Shown one piece after another: positions 54,761-63,743 of a stretch of 64,000 nucleotides of DNA (positions are counted from its first letter, which is position 1; every line of letters begins with the position of its first letter). The stretch is from Glaciibacter superstes DSM 21135 (GTDB lineage: Bacteria; Actinomycetota; Actinomycetes; Actinomycetales; Microbacteriaceae). Where the stretch lies: assembly GCF_000421145.1 (NCBI RefSeq), contig NZ_ATWH01000015.1, positions 1 through 64,000 of the forward strand. The letters run 5' to 3'. A program made the position numbers and the translations under genes. Under the pieces are notes generated by a model. That model ran no database searches, was not told where the DNA came from, and saw only the letters and a list, made by a program, of their open reading frames with translations.

Positions 54761-55528
54761 ATGACTACACGCGTGGCCGTCGTCGGCGCAACAGGCAAGA
54801 TGGGGCGCCTCATTTCGCGGCTGGTCGAAGAGGCCGATGGCTACGAACTTGTTGCGTCGCTCGATTCCTCGAGCGAGCTCAGCGAGATGCTGGGGGCGGA
54901 TGTCGCGGTCGACGTGACCATGCCGGGCGTCACGGAGCGCGTGGTTGAATTTGCCGTCGAAAACGGCATCCGGGTTCTGGTGGGTACATCTGGGTGGTCG
55001 CAGGACCGCATCGATGCCCTGGCCAGGCAGGTCGACGGGAGGGACAACACCGGGGTTGTCATCATCCCCAACTTCTCGGTGGGATCGGTGCTCGGCAGTG
55101 CCTTTGCCGCGCTGGCTTCGAAATTCTTCGATTCCATCGAGATCGTTGAGACGCATCACGCCAGCAAGGTGGATTCGCCGTCTGGAACCGCCGTGCGCAC
55201 CGCTGAACTCATCGGAGCGGCCAGGGGCGAACGCGGCCCGGTGGCGGCGCCGCACACCGACCAGCGCGCACGTGGACAGCAGGTTTCTAGTATCCCGGTG
55301 CACAGCCTGCGGCTCGAGGGGGTGTCTGCGCGGCAGGACGTGCACCTCGGCGGGGCGGGGGAGACGCTCACGATCACGCACACCACGATCTCCGCGGACG
55401 CCTATGAACGCGGCATCCTGCTGGCGCTCGACGCGGCCAGAACGGTGACCGGTGTGACCGTCGGACTCGACCAGCTCATCGACCTCGGCCTTGATCGCGG
55501 TCTCGCCGGCTCGGCTGGCGCCGAATGA
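54761..55528 (+). CDS. dapB: 4-hydroxy-tetrahydrodipicolinate reductase DapB
   Basis: The 255-residue protein has an N-terminal Rossmann site VGATGKMG. The signature ETHHASKVDSPSGTA contains the active-site His and Lys. It makes tetrahydrodipicolinate for lysine and peptidoglycan, feeding the step served by DapC. The next gene overlaps its stop by ATGA. Confidence 0.97.
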   Translation: MTTRVAVVGATGKMGRLISRLVEEADGYELVASLDSSSELSEMLGADVAVDVTMPGVTERVVEFAVENGIRVLVGTSGWSQDRIDALARQVDGRDNTGVVIIPNFSVGSVLGSAFAALASKFFDSIEIVETHHASKVDSPSGTAVRTAELIGAARGERGPVAAPHTDQRARGQQVSSIPVHSLRLEGVSARQDVHLGGAGETLTITHTTISADAYERGILLALDAARTVTGVTVGLDQLIDLGLDRGLAGSAGAE

Positions 55529-55965
55529 AGGGTCGCACCGCCGTTGTCGTGATGGCCGTGCTGCTCTTGCTGTACCTGGTGCTGGTCGGCTGGCGTGCGG
55601 TGTTGTTCGTGCAGAGCGGTGAGCCGGTCGGGATCGTTATCGGGGTGGCGTTGCTGGTGCTCCCGCTGATCGGCGTGTGGGCGCTGGTTCGCGAGATTCT
55701 GTTCGGAATCCGCTCTGAGCGACTGGTGCGCCTGCTTGAGGCGGAGGGGGCGCTGCCGGTAGAGGAACTGCCGGTGCGGGCGAGCGGTCGGCCGCTTCGC
55801 GATGCAGCAGACGCGGATTTTCCGAAGTACAAGTCCGAGGTGGATGCCGCGCCAGACGACTGGCGCGCCTGGTTCAGGCTGGGCCTGGCCTACGACGCAT
55901 CCGGTGACCGTCGCCGCGCCCGCGGTGCGATCCGCCGCGCCATCGACCTGGAGCGCGCCGCCTAG
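55525..55965 (+). CDS. Membrane protein with C-terminal TPR-like segment
   Basis: The 146-residue protein has two hydrophobic helices (residues 5-30 and 36-60). The cytosolic tail ends in a TPR-like helix pair (DWRAWFRLGLAYDASGDRRRARGAIRRAI). It is common next to dapB in this group of organisms; function unknown. It overlaps dapB at the start and the convergent epimerase gene at the end. Confidence 0.85.
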   Translation: MKGRTAVVVMAVLLLLYLVLVGWRAVLFVQSGEPVGIVIGVALLVLPLIGVWALVREILFGIRSERLVRLLEAEGALPVEELPVRASGRPLRDAADADFPKYKSEVDAAPDDWRAWFRLGLAYDASGDRRRARGAIRRAIDLERAA

Positions 55966-56855
55966 CCGTCGGAGTGGAGCATGGCATCGATCGCCTCGCG
56001 TGCGGTCCGATGCGTGAACTCGAACCCGTCGGTCTGCAGCGCGGCCGAGCTCACTCTCTGGTCTGACAACAGAAGATCTCGCGCGGCATCCTGCAGAGCC
56101 AGCGTGAGCACGACCTTCGGAACCGGCAGCCAGAACGGCCTGTGCAGCGCATCCGCGAGGTCCTTCATCACCTCGGCGGCGGTCGCCGGCGTCGGTCCGA
56201 CGAGGTTGACCGGACCGGACAGCGTCGATTCCAGCAGGTGCATGATCGCCGCAGCCTCATCGTGCAGGCCGATCCACGGCCAATGCTGAGCGCCGGCGCC
56301 AAGCGGTCCGGCCAAGCCGAGCTGCGTGATCGGCAGAAGCGGCGCAAGGGCGCCGGTGCGGGCGAGCACGAGTCCGGTTCTGAAGCTCACAACACGCGTC
56401 ACATCGGCGGCGCGCGTGGCCTCACGCTCCCAGGTTCGCACCAGCGTGGCGAGGAATCCGGTGCCGGACGGTGAGCCCTCCGTGAGCTCCGCTCCCGGGC
56501 GGTCGCCGTAGAAGCCGACGGCGGACGCATTGAGCAAAACCGCCGGCGGCGTCGCGGCGCGACCGATGGCATCCGTCAGCGTGCGGGTCGCGTGCACCCG
56601 TGAGCGCAGGATCGTGCGCCGGTAGCCAGGGGTCCACGGCAGCCGCGCCAGCGATGCCCCGGAGAGGTTCACCACGGCATCGACGCTGTCGATCACCGCC
56701 AATTCGATGCCGAGGGTCGACGGATCCCAGCGGAATTCGTCGCTTGTCACCGCCGGTCGGCGCACCAGCCGCAGCGGAGTATGGCCCGCCGCAGCGAGCT
56801 GGCGGCGCAGCTCCGTGCCGATCAGTCCGGAAGCGCCGGCAATCAGAACGCGCAT
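55962..56855 (-). CDS. TIGR01777-family NAD-dependent epimerase-like protein
   Basis: The 297-residue SDR has a Rossmann start (GASGLIGTELRRQL). It also has the family signatures RWDPSTLGIE, LNASAVGFYGDR and HDEAAAIMHLLE, and a C-terminal DUF1731-like part (SDQRVSSAALQTDGFEF). Often named sulA/yfcH-like; the substrate is not established. Confidence 0.92.
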   Translation of the reverse strand: MRVLIAGASGLIGTELRRQLAAAGHTPLRLVRRPAVTSDEFRWDPSTLGIELAVIDSVDAVVNLSGASLARLPWTPGYRRTILRSRVHATRTLTDAIGRAATPPAVLLNASAVGFYGDRPGAELTEGSPSGTGFLATLVRTWEREATRAADVTRVVSFRTGLVLARTGALAPLLPITQLGLAGPLGAGAQHWPWIGLHDEAAAIMHLLESTLSGPVNLVGPTPATAAEVMKDLADALHRPFWLPVPKVVLTLALQDAARDLLLSDQRVSSAALQTDGFEFTHRTAREAIDAMLHSDG

Positions 56856-56871
56856 CGGGGGCCGGGCAGTC

Positions 56872-57297
56872 TCAGGCGAGCTCGGCCTCGAGGGTGATCG
56901 GGATGCCGGCCAGCGCCTTCGAGATCGGGCAGTTCAGTTTCGCGTCATTCGCAAAAGCGAGGAACTCCTCCTCCGTGATTCCCGGCACGTTCGCACTGAC
57001 AAGCAGGTGACTGCCGACAACACCGGTGCCGGCGGCGAACGTGACCGCCGCGGTGGTCTGGATACTCTCCGGCTTGTGCCCGCCTTCACTGAGCGCGAGA
57101 GAGAGCGACATCGAGTAGCAGGTGGCGTGTGCGGCGCCGAGAAGTTCTTCCGGGTTTGTCACGCCGGAGTCGCCCTCCGTGCGGGCTTTCCAGTTGACGC
57201 TGAACTCCGCTGACTTCGACGAGTCGAGCGTTGTGGTGCCGCTTCCGGTGGCGAGATCGCCGTTCCAAACGGTGGTTGCTTCGCTGGTCAGTGCCAT
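56872..57297 (-). CDS. OsmC-family peroxiredoxin
   Basis: The 141-residue protein has the two OsmC cysteines in HATCYSM and LNCPIS, and the NPEELLGAAHA motif. It reduces organic hydroperoxides. It is followed upstream (same strand) by the DUF4395/thioredoxin pair. Confidence 0.94.
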   Translation of the reverse strand: MALTSEATTVWNGDLATGSGTTTLDSSKSAEFSVNWKARTEGDSGVTNPEELLGAAHATCYSMSLSLALSEGGHKPESIQTTAAVTFAAGTGVVGSHLLVSANVPGITEEEFLAFANDAKLNCPISKALAGIPITLEAELA

Positions 57298-57387
57298 GAT
57301 GAGCCCTCCTGAGTTGAGGGTTCAAGCCTAGCTAGCGCTCCTGTTTTGGCTAGGGGTGGTCACTGGGAAGGTGCAGGGAGCCCACGA

Positions 57388-57879
57388 TCACGCGGCGATG
57401 GTGCGACCCCGGCCGAGAACACGGGCGCGCACCAGCAGCAGGTACAACTGGCAGCCGAGGCAGTAGCCGAACACCGAGTTGAGGAACGCGGCCAGGAACG
57501 CAGCGGTGGCCGCGATCACGACGGCAACCGGAAGCCCCACGAGCCCCAGCACAACACCGACGAACGTCACGAAGAGGCCCACACCCTGCGCGAACGTGGG
57601 CGGGGCGGCATCCTCGAGTTCTGTGGGCGGTGCAAGTCGTGGGCGAACCAGCCGTGCAAAGAGCCAGCCGTACGGGTGCCTCCGCACCCCAGCGAACGCG
57701 CCCCAGGCGAACAGGGCGGCAATGGCCGCGAGCAGTACAAGCGCGGCGACGGATGCCCCCGTCAGCCCGAGGAACACATCGACCAGGAGCAGAACGGCTG
57801 TGATCCCCGCCCCAAAGCGTGGTCCGCGCGGATCGATGCCGGCGGCATCCGGTCGCCGGTCAACCGGAGATGTTGACAT
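57388..57879 (-). CDS. DUF4395 membrane protein
   Basis: The 163-residue protein has about four hydrophobic helices and the DUF4395 features: a Gly/Pro-rich IDPRGPRFGAG start and a C-terminal FGYCLGCQLY with CxxC. DUF4395 is often next to thiosulfate/thioredoxin-type genes. It overlaps the thioredoxin-like gene by 20 bases, so the two likely work together in membrane thiol chemistry. Confidence 0.88.
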   Translation of the reverse strand: MSTSPVDRRPDAAGIDPRGPRFGAGITAVLLLVDVFLGLTGASVAALVLLAAIAALFAWGAFAGVRRHPYGWLFARLVRPRLAPPTELEDAAPPTFAQGVGLFVTFVGVVLGLVGLPVAVVIAATAAFLAAFLNSVFGYCLGCQLYLLLVRARVLGRGRTIAA

Positions 57880-58339
57880 GGTGACTCCTCATGAGTTCGT
57901 CGAGGTGGCTGGCAAGGTGCTCCCGGTTCGGTACGCCGCTCACGCGTGCCTGGATTCTTCCGGTGCCATCGAGGATGAGCGTGGTGGGCGTCTGCAGGAT
58001 GTTGAATCGGTTAGCGACGTCTGAGCGGCGGGTCAGATCGATGTCGAGGTGCACGACACCATCGCGTGAGGTCGCGATCGTCTGGAGCAGGCGATGGGTT
58101 CCTGGACAGCGTGCACACAGCTCCGTCGAGAACTGCAGGAGTGTTGCGTGGCTGCCGAATGGCTCGGTGGTCGAGACGTCAGCCGGCGAGATCACCCACG
58201 CCGTCGAAGCACCGGGTGCGCCGGTCGCCGGTTGCCCAACGAGGGACACGCGGCCCTGACGGGCGCGCCACGCCAGGCCGGCGCCGGTTGCGACGGCAAC
58301 GAGCGCGAGCACCAGACCGAGCGCTACGAGTGGTTCCAT
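57860..58339 (-). CDS. Membrane-anchored thioredoxin-like protein
   Basis: The 159-residue protein has one N-terminal helix, then a thioredoxin fold with CARC (FSTELCARCPGTH) as the redox site and the cis-Pro in LQTPTTLIL. It probably passes electrons to DUF4395 or a partner outside the membrane. ATG 58339 puts the helix at the start; the frame opens earlier at 58378. Confidence 0.88.
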   Translation of the reverse strand: MEPLVALGLVLALVAVATGAGLAWRARQGRVSLVGQPATGAPGASTAWVISPADVSTTEPFGSHATLLQFSTELCARCPGTHRLLQTIATSRDGVVHLDIDLTRRSDVANRFNILQTPTTLILDGTGRIQARVSGVPNREHLASHLDELMRSHHVNISG

Positions 58340-58559
58340 ACCGGTGACGCTACGCGTGCGGTCGAGGAAACAGTCCACTATGACGACTCGTTACGCCGCG
58401 ACACACTGGTCGTCCGTGACCCGGCATCCGTTTCATCCGCGCGTGGTGATCCCGGGTCAACGGTCAATCTGCTGCCGACAGTGGGCAGCTCTCCCCATCG
58501 AATCTGCGCACCGAACCGGGTTACGTTGGCCGTCAACACAGGATGAGGATGAAGTCACA

Positions 58560-59006
58560 ATGAGGAAACAGATTGCCGCGGCGGTGGTGGTGCTGGTGGC
58601 TGTATTGCTTACCGGTTGCTCGGTCGCAGGCGGCTCAGCGGATGAGTCCCCAACGCAGAACCCCGGGTCGTCGGCGCCCGATTCGACGTACACCATCGAG
58701 AGTTTCCAGGACGGAAGGTACGAGGGCACAGACCCGGAGGGGTACTCCTGGACGATCACCCCACAGGCCGGCAACATATTCGGGGTTACTGTCACACGCG
58801 ACGGACTACCGCCCAAATTGTCGAGCGGCACCATGAAGGTTGTTGGCAGCGACCTGGTCTTCACTATGGCGTTCTCCGGGGACGATCAGCTGGTCGATTA
58901 CGTGATCACGGCGACGGATGCCGCGCCAGGCGAGCCGCTCTCTGCCACGGTTGCGAAGAACGGGGCGGACGCCGGTGCGATGACGCTGACTCCGACCGCG
59001 TCCTGA
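58560..59006 (+). CDS. Small lipoprotein of unknown function
   Basis: This is a 148-residue protein with a signal and lipobox LLTGC (Cys about residue 20). A Ser/Pro-rich linker and a beta-rich domain follow. The beta-rich phrases (YSWTITPQAGNIFGV, LVFTMAFSGDDQLVDY) suggest a small binding fold. No known family. The frame is open to 58344 but the signal peptide fixes ATG 58560. Confidence 0.75.
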   Translation: MRKQIAAAVVVLVAVLLTGCSVAGGSADESPTQNPGSSAPDSTYTIESFQDGRYEGTDPEGYSWTITPQAGNIFGVTVTRDGLPPKLSSGTMKVVGSDLVFTMAFSGDDQLVDYVITATDAAPGEPLSATVAKNGADAGAMTLTPTAS

Positions 59007-59074
59007 GCGTCGGCTACGGCACTCGACTTCCAACGCCAACTGCGCATACCGGCAGTACCCGCTAACGTGAACCC

Positions 59075-59812
59075 GTGGCTGAGATCGAATTCCGTTCCGA
59101 TGTGACCGTTGAGCTGGTGCGTTCCAGCGCCCACGACTCCGATGTGCTCTTTGCCGCGCGGGTGTCGACCCAGGGCGAGCAATCGCTGGAGGGGAGCAGG
59201 CTCGACGGGACAGACACCGACGTCGACGTGAAACGCGACCGCGGCCTGATCAACTACCTCATGCGCGACCGCCACGGCAGCCCGTTCGAGCACAACTCGA
59301 TGACCTTCTACGTGCAGGCGCCGATCTTCGTGTTCCGCGAGTTCATGCGTCACCGCATCGCGTCGTACAACGAGGAGTCCGGCCGCTACCGGGAGTTGCG
59401 ACCGGTGTTCTACGTTCCAGCATCCGACCGCAACCTGCTGCAGGTCGGCAAGCCGGGCGCCTACGACTTCCTGCCGGGCACGGCGGAGCAGACCGCGCTT
59501 GTCGAGCAGCAGACCCGCGACGTGTCACGACAGGCTTATACGGCGTACCAACGGATGCTGGAGGCTGGCGTCGCTCGCGAGGTTGCGCGAATCGTGCTTC
59601 CGCTGAACATCTACTCCTCGATGTACGTGACGATGAACGCCAGGGCACTGATGAACTTTCTCAGCCTGCGCACCCGCCGTGACGGAACCCACTTTCCGTC
59701 GTTCCCGCAGCGCGAGATCGAGATGTGCGCTGAACAGATGGAGAAGCACTTCGCCGAGCTGATGCCCCTCACCTATGGTGCGTTCAACAAGAACGGGCGT
59801 GTGGCGCCGTAA
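59075..59812 (+). CDS. thyX: Flavin-dependent thymidylate synthase ThyX
   Basis: The 245-residue protein has the ThyX motif RHRIASYNEESGRY, and SPFEHNSMTFYVQAP. It makes dTMP from dUMP with FAD and methylene-tetrahydrofolate. GTG 59075 starts the protein. thyX close to dapB is a frequent actinobacterial arrangement. Confidence 0.97.
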   Translation: MAEIEFRSDVTVELVRSSAHDSDVLFAARVSTQGEQSLEGSRLDGTDTDVDVKRDRGLINYLMRDRHGSPFEHNSMTFYVQAPIFVFREFMRHRIASYNEESGRYRELRPVFYVPASDRNLLQVGKPGAYDFLPGTAEQTALVEQQTRDVSRQAYTAYQRMLEAGVAREVARIVLPLNIYSSMYVTMNARALMNFLSLRTRRDGTHFPSFPQREIEMCAEQMEKHFAELMPLTYGAFNKNGRVAP

Positions 59813-59829
59813 CGGCCTATTCCCGATAG

Positions 59830-60333
59830 CTACCCAGCGGTCTCCATGACCGGCTCGCCGGACTCGTGGGCGCGATGGTGAACGACAAGAACCGGGCAAT
59901 GGGCGTGGCCGACGCACGCCGTGCTGACCGAGCCGACCATCAGCCCGACGAAGCCACCGTGCCCGCGGGAGCCGACGACGAGCATTTCGGCCGTTTCGCT
60001 CTCTTTGAGGAGCACTCGCGCCGGCGTGCCGCGATGGGCTGCCGTGCTGAACCAGTTCGGCACCAGGTCTCCGAACACCTTCTGGGAGGCGTCGGTCAGG
60101 ATCTGCACCGCATCGCTCTCCGGTGACCATCCGGGTTCGGGGTAATAGACGTCGTACATCGAGGTCGGATAGTCCCACGCGGTGACGGCGACCAGTGAGT
60201 GTTCGAGTGCCTTCGCGAGTTGAATGGCGTGTCTGAATGCGTCGAGGGACGCCTCGGAGCCGTCGACCCCGACAACGATCCTGGGTGCCGTGCTCCCGGT
60301 GACCTCGGTGGGGGTGTTCACTGTCTCGCTCAT
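59830..60333 (-). CDS. Universal stress protein (UspA family)
   Basis: The 167-residue protein has an N-terminal IVVGVDGSE and the ATP-binding loop GSRGHGGFVGLMVGSVS, so it is of the nucleotide-binding type. Cytosolic, stress-linked; partner unknown. Confidence 0.93.
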   Translation of the reverse strand: MSETVNTPTEVTGSTAPRIVVGVDGSEASLDAFRHAIQLAKALEHSLVAVTAWDYPTSMYDVYYPEPGWSPESDAVQILTDASQKVFGDLVPNWFSTAAHRGTPARVLLKESETAEMLVVGSRGHGGFVGLMVGSVSTACVGHAHCPVLVVHHRAHESGEPVMETAG

Positions 60334-60467
60334 AATCGCGCCTTCCTCTTACCCTCAGCATGACCACGTTTGCTTTGCTTCGCCAGTGGCCGCTCGGGGT
60401 TTCTGAGTCAGGTTCGACGCGAGCGGAGCTGACAGGAAGCTGGAGCACGCCGAGGTAGCCTGAAGTC

Positions 60468-61547
60468 ATGACGAACGCCGGGCCAACAGCGACCCCGACC
60501 AAGCGACACGACGGGATGATCGTCGTGCCGGGCGGTGAGTTCGCGATGGGTTCGCAGGACTTCTATCCGGAAGAGTCGCCGATCCACCGCGTGAAAGTCG
60601 ACACCTTCGCGCTCGCGGCGCGCGCTGTGACGAATCGCCAGTTTGCTGAATTCGTCGAAGCAACCGGATACCTCACGATCGCAGAACAACCGCTTGACGC
60701 AGCGATCTTCCCGGAGTTGGCGCCGGAAGAACTCCTTCCCGGAAGTTTGGTCTTCCAGCCAACAGACGGGCCGGTCGACCTCGGCAACTGGCGAGCCTGG
60801 TGGAGCTGGGTCCCAGGCGCGAGCTGGCGGCATCCGTTCGGCCCTGATTCGGAAATCGCCGACAAGCAGGATCACCCGGTGGTTCAGGTGAGCTACACGG
60901 ATGCTGCCGCCTACGCCGCGTGGGCAGGAAAACGGCTGCCGACAGAGACGGAATGGGAGTACGCGGCCAGGGGTGGCCAGGATGGTCAGACCTACGCCTG
61001 GGGCGAAGACGTCCGCCCGGAGGGTCGACTGATGGCCAACACCTGGCAAGGGTCGTTCCCGTATCGCAATAGCGGGGCCGAAGGCTGGAGGGGAACGTCG
61101 CCGGTCGGCACGTTCCCGGCGAACGGATTTGGGCTGTTCGACATGATCGGCAATGTCTGGGAGTGGACGTCGTCGAGATTCCTCGGCGACCACAGTGCCG
61201 CTCGCGCCTCAGCGGGAAATCTCCTTGCAGAGACGACCTCGTCTCCCGAGCCTGTCCAGCCGGGATCGGGCGGATGTGGTGATGGATGCACCTGCGGACC
61301 ATCGTCGTCGAATGAGGCTCGCCGGCCGGAATCGTCCGTGCCGGCGCCCGATCCTGAGGTACGTCGCGTGACCAAGGGCGGCTCCCACCTCTGCGCGCCG
61401 GAGTACTGCCTGCGCTACCGGCCAGCCGCCCGGTCTCCGCAAACCGAGGATTCAGCGACCACCCACATCGGATTCCGTTGTGCCGTCGATGTCGATCCCA
61501 CCGGTGACGCTGATAGCGATGGCGGCAGCGACGGTGTCATCGCGTGA
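60468..61547 (+). CDS. Formylglycine-generating enzyme family protein
   Basis: The 359-residue protein keeps the FGE catalytic Cys pair (GGSHLCAPEYCLRYRPAAR, five residues apart), the TNRQFAEFVEATGY start, the GNVWEWT motif and a THIGFRC end. FGE turns a Cys in sulfatases into formylglycine. An unusual insert (about residues 245-300) holds a Cys-rich knot CGDGCTCG in a Ser/Pro-rich loop. No sulfatase gene is in the window. GTGA overlap with the next gene. Confidence 0.93.
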   Translation: MTNAGPTATPTKRHDGMIVVPGGEFAMGSQDFYPEESPIHRVKVDTFALAARAVTNRQFAEFVEATGYLTIAEQPLDAAIFPELAPEELLPGSLVFQPTDGPVDLGNWRAWWSWVPGASWRHPFGPDSEIADKQDHPVVQVSYTDAAAYAAWAGKRLPTETEWEYAARGGQDGQTYAWGEDVRPEGRLMANTWQGSFPYRNSGAEGWRGTSPVGTFPANGFGLFDMIGNVWEWTSSRFLGDHSAARASAGNLLAETTSSPEPVQPGSGGCGDGCTCGPSSSNEARRPESSVPAPDPEVRRVTKGGSHLCAPEYCLRYRPAARSPQTEDSATTHIGFRCAVDVDPTGDADSDGGSDGVIA

Positions 61548-61903
61548 CAGACCGACGATTCCCGCAGGCCGTCTATCGGCATGGCGAGGAACCAGACCCT
61601 CGTTTCACGCTGGCCAACGAACGCACCTTCCTTGCCTGGATCCGCACGTCTCTCGCCCTGATCGCGGCCGGCGTCGCCCTCGAGGCTCTCGAACTGCCGA
61701 TCCAGAGTGATCTGCGCATGATCTCGGCCGGCATCTTCATCGTGCTGGGAATCGCTGCGCCCCTGCACGCCTGGGTCAGCTGGATGCGCACAGAACGGCG
61801 GATGCGGCAGCACCTGCCGCTGCCCGCTCCGGCACTCTCCGGCATTCTGGCGGCGGGAGTCGTCATCGCCGGTCTGCTCATCGCCGCCGGCCTGTTGTTG
61901 TGA
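61544..61903 (+). CDS. DUF202 membrane protein (YidH-like)
   Basis: The 119-residue protein has the DUF202 motif ANERTFLAWIRTSLALIAAGVAL and three hydrophobic helices. Function unknown. GTG 61544 overlaps the FGE stop, and the next gene overlaps this one, so the three are an operon. Confidence 0.88.
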   Translation: MTDRRFPQAVYRHGEEPDPRFTLANERTFLAWIRTSLALIAAGVALEALELPIQSDLRMISAGIFIVLGIAAPLHAWVSWMRTERRMRQHLPLPAPALSGILAAGVVIAGLLIAAGLLL

Positions 61904-62274
61904 GCGGTGGCCCGGTGAGTGAGGACTTTGCCGACGACCGGCCGTTCGATGTCGGGCTGCAGGCGGAGCGCACGCTCCTGGCCTGGCAGCGTACTGTGTT
62001 GTCCCTGGCCGTCGGGTGTGCGATCGCCATCCGCCTGACCGTGCCGACGATGGGCATCGGTGGCGCACTGGTGGGAATGGCCGGCCTCGGCCTCGCCGTG
62101 ACCGCGTACGTCGGCATCGCTCGGAGACACCGGACAACTCATCTCGCTCTTCGGAGCCACGCCACGCTCCGCGGTGTCAGTGCATGGCCGCTGGCCGCCG
62201 TCGCCGTCTCCACGGTGGTGCTCGGCATCCTCGCCGCCCTGTTCATCTTCGGTGTTCTTCAGCCGGGCCGCTAG
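61900..62274 (+). CDS. Second DUF202 membrane protein
   Basis: The 124-residue protein has a related DUF202 motif (AERTLLAWQRTVLSLAVG) and three helices. It is a divergent partner of the upstream gene, perhaps a heteromeric pair. GTG 61900 overlaps the previous stop (GTGA). Confidence 0.86.
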   Translation: MSGGPVSEDFADDRPFDVGLQAERTLLAWQRTVLSLAVGCAIAIRLTVPTMGIGGALVGMAGLGLAVTAYVGIARRHRTTHLALRSHATLRGVSAWPLAAVAVSTVVLGILAALFIFGVLQPGR

Positions 62275-62442
62275 AGCCGATCATGCCCCCACCACTGGGG
62301 GCGCGACCGTGGGGGCCGGCCTCTGTTGCCACCGCCTTTCCCTCCCCACTGGTCAGTAGGCTCGCTCTTGCAGACAGCACACCCGGATCATCATCATGCT
62401 GGAAGTCATGGCCGCCCTGTTCCGGAGCAGGCGGGAGAGGTG

Positions 62443-63735
62443 ATGATGATTCGAACCCGTTGGCCGGTTACCGCTCGGCGCCGAGTTGGCGGCTGCGCCG
62501 GCTCCCTGATCGCGATTGCCCTGCTGGTCTCCGGTTGCGCCGCTGGACCGGCCGCTGACGCGTCCCGCACAGCGTCTGCAACGAAAGAGTTGCAGTCGCT
62601 CACCCAGGCGCACCTCGCTTCGACGCTTGCGGCATCCGTCACGGAGAACCTGGTGCCGGGGGCGATCGCCGTGGTGACCACGCCAGACGGCACAGTATCG
62701 GCCAGCTACGGCACAACCACACTCGGTGAGACCCGGGCACCCCAGGCGTCTGACGTCTTCCGGATCGGCTCGGTCACCAAGACGATGGTCGCCGCGGTGA
62801 TCCTGCAGCTGGTCAGGGAGGAGAAGCTGGCCCTGTCCGACCCGATTGCTCGCTTGGTTGCTGGCGTGCCGAACGGGCAGAACATCACTATTGCAGCCCT
62901 GTTGCAGATGCGAAGCGGCCTGCAGAACTACCTGGACACCGACGGGTTCGCCACGGTTTTCGACCACGACATGACGACGGTGTGGACGCCGCAGCAACTG
63001 GTGGACTTCGGCTTCGGCTACCCGGCCGTTTCTGCACCGGACACCGTGTTCGACTATTCGAACACGAACACGACGCTGCTCGGGCTGGTGGCCGAGAAGT
63101 TGGACGGCAAGCCGCTGGCAGATATCCTCCACGACCGCCTGTTCGACCCACTCGGCATGACCGACACCGAGCTTCCCAGCGCGACCACCACCGCCCTGCC
63201 GAGCCCGCTCATACAGGGCTACCAATACGGGATCTTTCCGATCAATCACCGCCCCCTTCTGCCTGACGAGGAGCAGGCAGCCGCCGCGGCCGGCACCCTG
63301 CAACCCAATGTCGTGACGGTGCAGAGTCCGTCGTGGTCCTGGGCGGCCGGCGGTGTGGTCTCGACCGTGAACGATCTGATGACGTGGGCGAAGGCGATGG
63401 GCGGACGCGAACTACTGGGGGACACCCTGCACGCGCTCTGGCTGGATGACGTCAAGCCCATGGACCCGGCGAATCCGGACAACGGCCCGCAGTATGGGCT
63501 GGGCATCGAACAGTCCCGGTTCGGGCCGAACCGGCTGTACTTCCACGAGGGCCAGCTCCCGGGATTCAATACGTTTGTCGCCACAGACCCTGCGCACGAT
63601 GTGAGGTTTGTCATCTGGACGAACCTCGGCGTCTCACCCGATGGGCAGGCCACCGCGAAGGCGGTCGCGAGCGCGGTGATCGACAAGCTCTATCGCACGA
63701 AGCTCGGCACACCAGTGATTTCCGCAACCCACTAA
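62443..63735 (+). CDS. Serine beta-lactamase-fold lipoprotein hydrolase
   Basis: This class C beta-lactamase/DD-peptidase-like protein of about 430 residues has a lipobox LLVSGC, SxxK in GSVTKTM, and YxN in FDYSNTN. The third motif region is HEGQLPGFN. It is surface-anchored and may hydrolyse cell-wall peptides or esters rather than drugs. ATG 62443 has GGGAGAGG upstream; a second ATG follows. The frame opens earlier at 62326. Confidence 0.92.
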   Translation: MMIRTRWPVTARRRVGGCAGSLIAIALLVSGCAAGPAADASRTASATKELQSLTQAHLASTLAASVTENLVPGAIAVVTTPDGTVSASYGTTTLGETRAPQASDVFRIGSVTKTMVAAVILQLVREEKLALSDPIARLVAGVPNGQNITIAALLQMRSGLQNYLDTDGFATVFDHDMTTVWTPQQLVDFGFGYPAVSAPDTVFDYSNTNTTLLGLVAEKLDGKPLADILHDRLFDPLGMTDTELPSATTTALPSPLIQGYQYGIFPINHRPLLPDEEQAAAAAGTLQPNVVTVQSPSWSWAAGGVVSTVNDLMTWAKAMGGRELLGDTLHALWLDDVKPMDPANPDNGPQYGLGIEQSRFGPNRLYFHEGQLPGFNTFVATDPAHDVRFVIWTNLGVSPDGQATAKAVASAVIDKLYRTKLGTPVISATH

Positions 63736-63743
63736 GGAGCGTC

